Source: Chaunax sp. Z400 (taxonomy: Eukaryota; Chordata; Actinopteri; Lophiiformes; Chaunacidae). From it: a stretch of 64,000 nucleotides of DNA. The stretch is taken from NCBI GenBank assembly GCA_037577475.1, contig CM075192.1, forward strand, positions 14,727,908 to 14,791,907, read 5' to 3'. Under the pieces are notes generated by a model. That model was not told where the DNA came from, did no database searches, and saw only the letters and a list, made by a program, of their open reading frames with translations. A program made the translations under genes and the position numbers. This document shows, piece after piece, positions 51,445 to 60,800 of this stretch. Each line of letters starts with the position of its first letter. Position 1 is the first letter of the stretch.

Positions 51445-51598
51445 ATTTGTTAGTACAGTTGTTGAGCTCAGATCTTGGAAGCAGCAGTGGTGAATTCCAC
51501 GACACTAAATCTTTAGAGCTGCAAGAAGGCCAGAGTGGCACCGTCATCAGCCTACAGGTCACTGGGAATGTGCCACGTTACAATGTTACCCGCAAAAA
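51445..51598 (+). pseudogene. Ig pseudogene block D: first half of split Ig domain 1
   Basis: Acceptor TGTTCTGCAG, donor AAAAA|GTAAGA. It encodes LELQEGQSGTVISLQVTGNV then PRYNVTRKK and ends in phase 2, the same phase and domain position as the nectin3 D3a exon. The expected B-strand cysteine is not visible (VISLQV). Confidence 0.72.
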
Positions 51599-51963
51599 GT
51601 AAGAAATATTTAGTGCTTGAGGAGGATTTTTCGCAAAAAGGTTCTGTTTTCATGAAGAGTACCACTCAACATGTGAAAACAGTGACTTCTGTTGATCTAA
51701 AGGGGAAAAAAAAATAACCATCATGATGTCACCATTAGGGTTATCTATGATATAGATATATATTATATCTATTTTTTTTCTTTTTCTTTTAACAGAAAAC
51801 CTATGTAACAAACTGAGGATGTTAAGTTAGAAACAAAAAATGTTGAGCTGCATTGTGGGAAGTGAAGGATCCAGCATTTTTGGAGTTTGACCCATGCTAG
51901 GGCTTTTATTTTGATCATTATTTACATTATTATTAATGTATGTTCACTTGTGTTCATCTCTAG

Positions 51964-52134
51964 AGGAGATGGGCTCTTGCCCGAGGATGTGAAGCTGGTT
52001 GAAAACCCCCTTACAGTTGAGGGTCCTGTGGGGCATCAGCGTTGCTGGCTGATATGAATGTTTTGTCTCCTGTCGCCATCTTCAAGCAGTGCTGAAGTTT
52101 AATGTCACACTTAAACCTCACATTAAACCGCCTG
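51964..52134 (+). pseudogene. Ig pseudogene block E: second half of split Ig domain 1, disrupted
   Basis: Acceptor CATCTCTAG, donor G|GTAGGT. It reads KGDGLLPEDVKLVENPLTVE, then a frame change. The next frame gives AG, a TGA at 52050-52052, then YECFVSCRHLQ and LKFNVTLKPHIKPP. The tyrosine-x-cysteine of the F strand follows the stop, in line with nectin3 D3b. Confidence 0.75.
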
Positions 52135-52245
52135 GTAGGTGGAAATCTTTACATATATTTCTTCAAAGACTTTCATGAATACATTTTGAATTTTCTTGTC
52201 TCACTATGACATGTTGACAGGGAACCTTCTCGCCCTTCCTCTCAG

Positions 52246-52526
52246 TTCCTACCACGATACAAGTTGGTCTGCGGACTGAAGATGGACACGGGGTGATTAA
52301 GTGCCCAGCAGCTGATGCTGTTCCTGCAGCCGACACGTCCTGGCTTCTACCAGAGGGTGTGTCAGGAGTCTCTTAGTTCAATTTCACTTCTCATAATGGA
52401 AGCCACTCTGTTAAGGGAGTTTTACTCCTCCCTGCCAGCTCCCCTTGGGAGCTTACTGCAGTGTGTGTCATAAATCACCCTGCGTTTGGGTAGCCAGAGA
52501 ACAGGAGTATGACCCTCCCTATTCGC
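52246..52526 (+). pseudogene. Ig pseudogene block F: C-type domain with two TAG codons
   Basis: After CCTCTCAG it reads VPTTIQVGLRTEDGHGVIKC, DTSWLLPEG, then TAG at 52374-52376, followed in frame by FNFTSHNGSHSVKGVLLLPA and AVCVINHPAFG, and a second TAG at 52491-52493. Both stops could be CAG-to-TAG changes, judging by context. The single frame otherwise holds through the block; the donor is C|GTAATG. Confidence 0.78.
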
Positions 52527-52658
52527 GTAATGTTCGACGAATCAGGCGATGGATAATTCTGTCTGAGTAGCGGACGTATTTGGCGCGGTATAAATTTGAT
52601 CTCTTTTCCTGAAAGAAATCTGTCACTTCCTGTGTTTAGACTTCTCTTTTCCACACAG

Positions 52659-52932
52659 CTCACCCAAACATCACCTTCAGCTCTCTTACTGAGTGGATAG
52701 AGGGTGACGAGTACACACAGGTGGACTGCTCAGTGCCACCATAACCTGGCATGCTGGAAACAGTGACAAGAGCATCAGTCGTCTGTCAGAGACTGAAGGC
52801 CAGGATGATGGTTTGGTATTGGCTCGCAGCTCCATGCATTTCTCGTCTTCCGTGTATTCTGGTCAAAATCTGAACTGCATGGTGGAGCATCTGAGCCTGG
52901 AGGCACCAGAGCAACACACATTCTCGAGCACA
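52659..52932 (+). pseudogene. Ig pseudogene block G: C-type domain with deletion frameshift
   Basis: After TTCCACACAG it reads HPNITFSSLTEWIEGDEYTQ and VDCSV, then a frame change (TAA at 52742 in the first frame). It resumes as ATITWHAGNSDKSIS and SVYSGQNLNCMVEHLSLEAP to the donor A|GTACGT. The region between the first cysteine and the tryptophan is shorter than in sister blocks, so some codons appear to be lost. Confidence 0.77.
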
Positions 52933-53032
52933 GTACGTTATTTCTTTCTTTGGAACATTTCTCTCTGTGACACACTACAAACTCTGCACAGCTGCTCGTC
53001 CCCTTCTCGTCACCCCTTGTTTTCTTTTTCAG

Positions 53033-53290
53033 AAGCCCATCTGCTGAGTGTGTCTGTGGAGAGACAGCAGGACTCTGATCTCTGGCTGGCAGTGTGTGGC
53101 TGCAGAGGGGAGGGTGTCAGGACTAACCTCACTATAGGTGAGCCAAACGTCCCTGCAGTCAGAGTGTGAAGGCCAAGTCCGGAAATCCAGGCTGAGTTAT
53201 GAGTTTTCTCAGGTGCTTCGCGAGGGGCAGAACCTGACCTGCGTGTATCGTTTTCGAACATGGAACCACATAAAGGACTATTCATATTTA
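53033..53290 (+). pseudogene. Ig pseudogene block H: C-type domain, frameshifted
   Basis: After TTCTTTTTCAG it reads HLLSVSVERQQDSDLWLAVC then NLTI. The first frame ends at TGA 53167-53169, and another frame carries SLQSECEGQVRKSRLSYEFS then REGQNLTCVYRF. A further frame change is suggested by FEHGTT after that. No donor was identified. Confidence 0.7.
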
Positions 53291-53396
53291 ACAAAGACAA
53301 TACTCATATGAACACCTGTTTTTCCAGATGCGAAATTCACATGAATGAGATCTAAAAGATGCAAGGTTCATCTTCAACGTTCAACTGGCTTTTCAG

Positions 53397-53546
53397 CAGA
53401 CATCTCCTCTGTGAGAGTCCAAACCACACAACTCCTCTGCGAAGCCGCATCACACACAGACTGGCTCTACAGGAACATCATCGCAAACAGAGGGTACTGA
53501 TTCAAGCTGAAGGCAACGTGCCAGAGTACAACCTTATCTGTAGAAG
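53397..53546 (+). pseudogene. Ig pseudogene block I: first half of split Ig domain 2
   Basis: Acceptor GGCTTTTCAG, donor AAG|GTGCTG, phase 2 like block D. The open frame reads LALQEHHRKQRVLIQAEGNV then PEYNLICRR, clearly parallel to block D (LELQEGQSGTVISLQVTGNV, PRYNVTRKK). The start may be at 53400 if the second CAG is used. Confidence 0.7.
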
Positions 53547-54093
53547 GTGCTGTTTTATTATCTACCACTTTATCTGCCACATGAGGAAGCACCTGTACCG
53601 ACAGAATGTTCTCCCCATTAAATGGAGATCAGATTTATTAGCCTGAAAATGTAAACTGGATTGTTTCCACCACATGGATTTAATCCACCATAACTTTGGT
53701 ATTGGAGTACAACTTTGGAGATATAATAACTTTTTCTTTTTGTCAACAAATCCAATGAAAAGACCAAATGAATTGGTTCTACTAACAAATATTCCTCTGC
53801 ATCAGTCCTGTTATTAAAAAAATGGGCACTGTAGTGTATTTATTGACACGCCCTGCTGTCTGAAATAGCCACAGGGGCATCAAATGTCTATTAATCCACC
53901 ACAGAAAATAGTCAGCAAGAGACACTTCATGTTTGTGGTGCTATTTCGTGTTTTTCTGTCATCAGTCAGAAAAGTTAAGCTTGGAATCGAGTGTAACGGA
54001 CAGGATAGGGGAGTCAGAAACACTTTCTTGGTTTTGATTTTTTTTTTCTTTTCAAGTGACTTCTTCTTCACTTTAAAGTCACTTATGTTTCAG

Positions 54094-54280
54094 GAGCGCT
54101 GGGATCGTTTGTCCAAATGGAAGGGGGTGCAACGGTCTTCCAATCAGAGCTCACAGAGCAGGACGAAGGCCTGTACACCTGCCAGGCATCCTTCTGTCAC
54201 CACACAGCCACAGTCAACATTCAAGTGGAGGTTATGAGTTACCTCTACGCAAGAACTGTTGATCATGTCAACATGCTGAG
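54094..54280 (+). pseudogene. Ig pseudogene block J: second half of split Ig domain 2
   Basis: After TTATGTTTCAG. The frame expected from block I reads SAGIVCPNG, while the clearly Ig-like part FQSELTEQDEGLYTCQASFC then ATVNIQVE is in a different frame, so a frameshift near 54115-54135 is likely. DEGLYTC is the F-strand signature. The donor is GAG|GTATGT at 54281 or an earlier GAG|GTTATG at 54230; neither phase fits block K cleanly. Confidence 0.68.
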
Positions 54281-54345
54281 GTATGTTATTAGACTTAAAT
54301 CTGGTATCTGCGTCATTGACAGCTGTGTGCATGTATTTGTTTCAG

Positions 54346-54464
54346 CACTGGTGCTCATGATTGGCATCTCTTCGGCCCCAGCCGTCGTGATCATCCTCAT
54401 CATCTCCCTCTGGTTGTGCTGGCGAGTTAAACGCCTCCACAGGTGGCAGGTTGCAGCTCGGCAG
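54346..54464 (+). pseudogene. Ig pseudogene block K: transmembrane helix
   Basis: Acceptor ATTTGTTTCAG, donor CAG|GTGATA. It encodes LVLMIGISSAPAVVIILIIS then LWLCWRVKRLHRWQVAARQ: one hydrophobic helix followed by a basic stop-transfer segment, giving type I topology. The exon is intact. Confidence 0.75.
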
Positions 54465-54588
54465 GTGATATGTTGATGCGCAAATGAGGGCAACACTGCA
54501 CATGTCATTAAATACCAGACAAACAGGATGTATGGATTATTATCCCAAATCTCCAAAACCCCAGTATCATACAGTAATTCACAAACAG

Positions 54589-54737
54589 GAAGCCGTGCGG
54601 CTGAAGCGGACAGGTGCCTTTCCCACCGCGGCCCTGCTTGTAGACAGGTAAGAAATCTTTATCCGTGGGAACGACTTATTTTCCAGGTTCCTGCTCTGTC
54701 TTTTCGCAGCGTTACTTCTGGACTGCTGGTACAGTAG
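54589..54737 (+). pseudogene. Ig pseudogene blocks L and M: short cytoplasmic tail and stop
   Basis: Block L at 54589-54647 (EAVRLKRTGAFPTAALLVD, donor AG|GTAAGA) follows block K in frame. Block M begins at 54710 after TTTTCGCAG and completes an S codon, then VTSGLLVQ and TAG at 54735-54737. The implied tail is about 40 residues with no ITIM, ITAM or PDZ-type motif. A candidate AATAAA follows at 54862. The splice assignment is inferred from phase only. Confidence 0.5.
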
Positions 54738-54861
54738 TTGGCTCATTATCATCAATGCCACATCGTAAAGGGTTAAAAAAAAAATATTTATTATTTATTA
54801 GTTATTTATTTATTAGTTATTAGTAGGCCTATAATGAAATATGAGCTGCCATTCATCAGTG

Positions 54862-54867
54862 AATAAA
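54862..54867 (+). terminator. Candidate poly(A) signal for the Ig pseudogene
   Basis: AATAAA in 'gtgaataaaaagccc', about 125 bases past the proposed stop and preceded by an AU-rich block (54780-54830) with several TTATTTAT units. Confidence 0.4.
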
Positions 54868-55044
54868 AAGCCCAAAGTCCATCTCTTAATCTCATCACTG
54901 TTGGATAAAAAAAAAAAAAATCTGTCATTTATGAGTGATGTGGGATATCTGTCACAATACCAGAGCTGTTTATGGGCTCTGCCTGCAGAACTTTGCACAT
55001 TTCCACAATCACTGCCAAATCTAACTTCTCGTAAGAATGTTAGT

Positions 55045-55680
55045 CAGCAGAGGCGTTGCTACACCCATTTTACTGGGGCATGTGCCCCAGTATTCATCTG
55101 CTCTGTTCCCGTAAAATCTCACTTTTGAGTTTCAACAAGCTCCTGTACGTGGAATAATAATGGGAAAAGAATGATTTTTTTTGTAATCCACAATGTCACA
55201 GCAACAAGTCAAAGCAGTTTAATGCACCAAGTCAGTTTGGACCTGTCGGACATGAGAGGCTCTCTCAAACTGATGAGGAATGCTTTGTGCTTGGCTTGAA
55301 ATGTTATTTGCTTTGAAATCGTTTTTATTATTATTGTGGAATGCAGAGGAATAAAAATCTCCAGTGTTTTACTAACTTTATTATTTACATATGCAGGGTT
55401 TGACTTCGTCTCCATAAAAACATGGTCATTCTGCATGTTGAAACAAACACTTTCATAAAAATTAAAATCTTTGCATTTCTATTTTTTTATTAACAGTAGT
55501 TGTTTCGGTTTCAGCAGCACTGCAGTATGACAGTGGCAGTAATAGTGAGCTAAGCAAGTGTAGGTGGTGAAGTGCATTGTTGCTCATTTCGTACACACAG
55601 CGGGCATTCAAGAAACAAAATGTGATTTGGGAAATGGGGGCTGTGCTCTCGTTGAGCAATGCCCCTGTTAGACAGGATCA
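55045..55680. repeat. Possible hAT-like non-autonomous element or remnant
   Basis: Begins at 'cagaggcgttgctacaccca', which looks like a hAT-type terminal sequence. It is followed at 55072-55091 by ACTGGGGCATGTGCCCCAGT, a 9-base inverted repeat around TG. The right edge near 55650-55670 ('agcaatgcccctgttagaca') partly mirrors this. No transposase motif is visible. Assignment is tentative. Confidence 0.3.
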
Positions 55681-55686
55681 GATCAG

Positions 55687-55971
55687 GTGAATGAAGCTGC
55701 ACTGAGGGGCACAAACAGTGGTTGGACAGTTATTTCAATAGACCTTCCTCCCCAGTCACAACAGTTGGTCAAGGTGCCATTGGTTGACGGAGCCTCTGTC
55801 TCTTTGCTCCCCTTGGAGAGTCCTGTCAGGCTAATTTGGGAAGGTCAGTCACTCCTCGTACACAAGATCAACATGACTCCCCAAGAGAAAAGCTATTTTA
55901 AGACTAGCACCACCTCACCCTTCCCTTCCCTTCAGTGCCGGGGACACTTTATGATCATCCGAACTTCATAG
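55687..55971 (+). other. Orphan open frame, 94 codons, possible exon remnant
   Basis: Open frame reading VISIDLPPQSQQLVKVPLVD, GASVSLLPLESPVRLIWEG and LLVHKINMTPQEKSYFKT. Composition looks protein-like (alternating hydrophobic and polar residues, no low complexity), and it is preceded by CAG at 55685-55687. A neighbouring frame after an acceptor-like CTTCAG near 55936 gives VPGTLYDHPNFIGLMSLGL. I do not recognise the family. It could be a leftover exon of a lost gene, or chance. Confidence 0.3.
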
Positions 55972-56421
55972 GGCTGATGTCACTGGGGTTATAATGTACA
56001 AAATGATCTGCTGCCTCTGACATCAGAGGTCAATGATGAGGACCCGGGTCACACCTCGCCTCCACTGATATTCCTGACATGCTCACACCTGCAACTTGCC
56101 CATATGAGCTGATTCAGTGACACAGATTAAGTCCTAGTGTCATCTAGTGGTGATTTTAAAACATTACAAGTCACTAGATAATAATAATAATAATACAGCA
56201 AAGGGAATAGCAAGACACAAAAAGATAAGACTTAATTCAATTAACTTATTATTTTCCTTTGCACAGAAACTCTGTTTTTATTGTAAATTGTTTTACATTT
56301 TTCCAATTTTTCTTGCTTATTATGCAACTTTGAAACCAAAATGAACAGCATCTCAGACCGTTTCCCTCTCTCTTGCTGCTGCATTATCCATCTATAATGT
56401 AGACACAGGAATCTCTCACAG

Positions 56422-56510
56422 CCTTAACAACTGTGATGCAGGAGCCCGGCTCTCCTGAGGTGAAGAAGACACCTGTGACTAAAAGCAATAGCGAGGAATC
56501 CACCCAGCGG
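56422..56510 (+). other. Candidate orphan exon, 29 codons
   Basis: Flanked by an acceptor (CTCTCACAG) and a donor (CGG|GTCAGT). The frame with two leading bases reads LTTVMQEPGSPEVKKTPVTK then SNSEESTQR, a polar Ser/Glu/Lys-rich segment of the kind found in receptor tails. It does not join in phase to block L of the upstream Ig gene. Function unknown. Confidence 0.3.
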
Positions 56511-56689
56511 GTCAGTTATTCCGTAGTCATTGCACAAACAAGATATAATGGCTTGTTGGATCTGCAGCGTCATTTATACTTTTTAGGAGTTCAACTGCGT
56601 CGATTTTCCTGCATTTTTCAAGAAAATCATCAACAAATCACAATATTTTTCCCCAATTTGCTGTTTTGATACCAAGGAGGTTGATTTCA

Positions 56690-56915
56690 TCTGTCTGTTT
56701 ATTCATGTGGTTGTTGGTAGGTTTACATAAAAAAATGGATTTCTACAAAACTTAACCCAAAGGAGCCCATTTGATGCAGATCAGAACATAGGAGCCGTTT
56801 TTGTTAATGTAACTTAACTGTTGGAAATATCCATGAAACTTTGTGCAGGGTGGGACATGAGCCAGGCGAGCTAAACAGACGTAGGATTGTTTGGCCTTGG
56901 TGGAGGTATGTTTCA
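56690..56915 (+). repeat. Teleost interspersed repeat, copy 3 (GGAGGTTATG family)
   Basis: 'atctgtctgtttattcatgt', 'ttgttggtaggtttacataa', 'gagcccatttgatgcagatc' and the closing 'ggccttggtggaggtatgtt' match copies at 7125 and 43735. Diverged, non-coding. Confidence 0.55.
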
Positions 56916-57785
56916 TTTATTACCATATGACTATGACAAGAAACACATTTCCAGATTTAGCAGGGATGACTTACAGACTTGGCTGTGACTTAAGCTACAA
57001 ACCATCAGCCCTTGGGACGACTTTGCTAGTGAAGGACCATCTGCTGTGACAGCTGGAGAAATTCTATAAATAAAATCTAAAACAGAATATGATCCAGATG
57101 CAGACAGACTCATCTTCAGCTCATCTGCTCACATTTGGTTGCAGTCCTGTTACACCCTCTTGTGGCAAATGATAACACACAACTGGGTGAATCAGGTTCT
57201 AGTCATGACCGTTCGGTCTATGCAAATCAGTCACACTCGATAACTCAAAGATCCTTTGCTCTTATGCTGTAGTTTCTTAATGTGATTAAAAATAAAACTC
57301 TACCTTTCAGTGTATAGAAACTCTCCTGAAAACAAAGTGTATCATACCGTCGCAGCATAGATTCATTTTTTTTAAATGTATATTGAATAGAATTGTCCGT
57401 GTTTTTCAATAAGGGAATATTGACATTTACGAAAGTTGTTTTCTAAAAACAAAACAAACAAAAAAATTGCAAACACTACACTGATGGCCTCCTTATAATG
57501 TATGCATGCAGGTTTTCATTCCAACAAAACATCTCCTATCAGACACAATGGAAACCTGCATGCTCTTTGATACTAATGGAATATGATCATTCCTTGTATT
57601 CCACGAAAAACCACGTACAGATAATGCAGATAATTCAATTCCAATAAATGATACAAAAACAGAGGCTTCAAAATGTAGCTATGAAAAACAATACATTTAG
57701 ATATAAATGCACAGCTACTACTTTGAAAAATAGTAAAGTCAAGTTAGAAAATGTCACCAGCAGAGTGAAGTCTGCTCTTAGAAAC

Positions 57786-57899
57786 TCATCTTTTCTTGTA
57801 GACACAAGGCTTCAACTGGAGTCCAAATTTCTTTATATTTTCTGGAGCGTCTCCCGTCTTCATTAATTCAAAGGAGCAGAAATGAGTGTTCTCTGTGTC
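57786..57899 (-). CDS. rrp8: rrp8 coding exon 7 and stop
   Basis: Acceptor TTTCTTTAG. It encodes DTENTHFCSFELMKTGDAPE then KKFGLQLKPCVYKKR and TGA at 57788-57786. The THF..F and LKPC.YK(K/R)R ending are typical of RRP8. Confidence 0.94.
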   Translation of the reverse strand, partial: DTENTHFCSFELMKTGDAPENIKKFGLQLKPCVYKKR

Positions 57900-60800
57900 C
57901 TAAAGAAAAAACACACATATCATCCGTTACATACAATCAGTGGGGACATGGATTATGTACAGGCTTTAGTTAATTAGTTACTGGCCTTCATATAGCTTAA
58001 CTCTTACAAGCCCGTTTTAAAAAAGTTGGGACGCTTTGTAATTTTTAAAAATGTGTTGCTGGCATCAAATTTACATGTAGATAATAAAGCTTGCGATTTT
58101 AGCAGTTTAGGCCTTTTTGTGTTTGTTGGACACAACGCAGCTAAGATGGGGGGGGGGGGGGGGGGGGGGGGGTGATCTCAGAGTGTTCTTTTTGTGCAGC
58201 TGGAAACAAAAGTGCATGATGTGAATGTTTACCTGTAATACTATATATTGTCTTCATCTTTATCAATGTTCTCATGATTGGAGAATTAGCACACCATTTG
58301 ACTTTCATACAGCCTTAGCAGTGCATTTCGTTAATATTCTTTTAAAAGCGCTTTTGGAAAGGAAGACAAATAAGAGAGCATTTCTCTGTTCCTGTAAAAT
58401 GGTCACCGCTGTCATCTTGTTTGTTGCCTCACCTTGGACACCAACTTGAATCCCAGATTTCCCAGTGCAGTAATGAAGCTTCGCACGTTCTCAAATCTAC
58501 TTGCCACTTCTGCTATTTTAAGGGCTCCCCTATAATAATAATAATAATAATAGAGAAAAACAGTTATTCAAGGATATAACATATAAACCAAACTGCCATG
58601 CATTTCCTGAATCAGTATTACATGTTTTACCCCCTCTTTAAGACGCGATTGGCCTCTGCTAGAAAATCTGCCAGGTTTGTTCCCATGAGAGAAAGACAGA
58701 ACACAGCAATGTCCACAGAGGCATCGGGAAGTGGGACCTGCACACAGAGAATGTGTATTAATTTCTCACAATAATGCAAACTGTACATGAATTTTCACAC
58801 GGACAAACGACACACACTTACATTGGCCATGTCGCATACGGTTACAAGCTCACAGGCAGCCGCCAGGTCAAAGCTGTGCACTTTGTTCTTCACACTGCGA
58901 GCTATTTTACAGTCACCACAACCGAAGTCTGCGACCACTAGAGAGGGAGGTCTGGAATGAATGATACAAACGCGTGTTTAGAATCATATGATATTTACCG
59001 GGAAAAGCTGCTGACACTAACAACGGCATCTTCTCACAGCAGCCAAATGAAGAATCAATTAAATCACCCACAGTGCAGAATTATCCTCCCGCCGTCTGTA
59101 ACGTTTGGTCTGCCTGAATAAGATATGTGGAGGATACTGGACTCTTTCAGAGGTGTACAGAGATGGCCCTGTTAATGACTTGAGAACAGACTGACAATAA
59201 TGGCTAATTCAAAAGGATGTAACGATGCATTTTATGATAGTGCACTGATCAATGTAGGGATCTAACTTGTAGAGTCCATCTGGGCAATTACATGAGTCAT
59301 AACACTTTCTGTTCAGAGAGTTTTGAATGGTGCACATGCCAGATGTGGGGCTAGATCGATACAGAATCTCATGTACTTGTCTCAACTGGGTTGTAAAGTA
59401 GTGCTTTAGTTAACAGGAGACCATACGCAACTAAGAATCAAATTAACTAAATATGGATAATTAATTCCCAGTCAAGGTGCATATCTTTGCTGTGATATAA
59501 AATATTACATCACAACTCCATCATCACACATTTACCTTATGTGTTAATTTTGTGACTTCTATTATTCCTTGTTTGTAACTGGTTTCAAGGCCTAAATTAT
59601 GGATTAAAAATCACTTGTCAGACACAAGTGTCTTGAACCTTTTCATGGCAAAGCACCAAGCAGTTATTGGAGACGTTCAACTATCATTGTAGCTAATTCA
59701 TTTGAACTCAAAGGTCCGGTTATTAGATTTGTGTGGCTTCGAACCGCATACCATGGTCTTCTTCAGCGAATGGAGCTAGCTCAAGTGTCCTCATGCTGCA
59801 AGTGTGAGAGTTTGATTTCATGCTCTGGTAAAGATGTTACACTTGTCAGCATGTGACCTGATCTGAGGCAGCTCCATTTGCTGAGAAAATCTTAAGATGC
59901 AGTTGAAAGCTCTAAAATGATAGAAAGAGGATTGAATTGTTATACATAATGTTCTTGGGGCTGAAGAATGAACTTCAATGCCCTCTTAGTTTACTTTAAT
60001 AGGCTGGGATACCGGTTTCTATCTCACAGCTTTTCAAAAAATGTTGAATTAAATGCAGAATATTAAGCAGAATATCTCACTTGTGTTGAATGTAAGAGAT
60101 GATCTCATCCACTGGATTGGTGGGCCATCTCTGGACCTGTCCTGTGTATCCTCTGTGGTAGATCCAGAAGGCCTCTGGGTCTTGCTTGAACATCCGCTTC
60201 GCCTCGCCGCTGGTCGTGCTGTACAAAACTTCATTAATGTAGCGAAAGCGAGCCGACTCCAAACGCTGCTCCATGCGGAACCTGAGGGAAGCGGAGCGGT
60301 CCTGTTTCACCTCTTCTGGTGGTGCCGCTGGCTCATCTTTAATCTCTGCAGGGCTCTCTTGTTTGTCCTTTTCCAGGCTTTTGAGCATTTTCCGTAGCTT
60401 CTCTCTTTTCCAACTCTGTTCGTTCTGCTCAGGTTTCGGCCTTTTCATTGGTAACTCGTGCTGATCGGCAGGTTGCTCCGCTTTCTGTTTTGATCCATCA
60501 GCAGCAGATATAGTTGAACCTTTTTCGTCTTTGCCACCCTTTGTTTTTTTCTCTTTTTCAATGTGTTTTGCTTCTTTGAGAGTCTGTGTTTCTGTCGGGT
60601 AGGATATGTCAGAGTTCTCTTCAGTCTTTTTCCTTTTCTGTGGTTTATGTTCCTTTTCCATTGTCTTAGTTGGCATCCGACTAATTTTTTCCCTGTTTTT
60701 GTTGCTATATAGCTCTGTTTTGACTCTTTCATTTGGCTTATCTTTCTCTGCAGATTCTACTTTATTTACTTCCTCCTCTGGCTTATTCTGTCTGTATTTA

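Larger units (their letters stand above)
48879..54737 (+). pseudogene. Multi-Ig nectin/PVR-like receptor gene, disrupted
   Basis: At least eleven exon-like blocks in one orientation encode, in order: V-type Ig, two nectin-D2-like C domains, a split Ig, three more C-like domains, a second split Ig, a membrane helix and a short tail. The C-like blocks keep the nectin D2 pattern (cysteine, GRP, tryptophan, then C.. HP). The two split domains are interrupted where nectin3 D3 is. Disruptions: frameshift near 49108; TAG at 51184; TGA at 51301; frameshift plus TGA at 52050; TAG at 52374 and 52491; frameshift with TAA at 52742; frameshift with TGA at 53167. Substitutions and indels both occur, so sequencing error alone is unlikely. 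Position and strand after nectin3 match mammalian CD96, but the domain sequences look more nectin-like and orthology is only a hypothesis. No signal-peptide exon was found. Confidence 0.8.
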
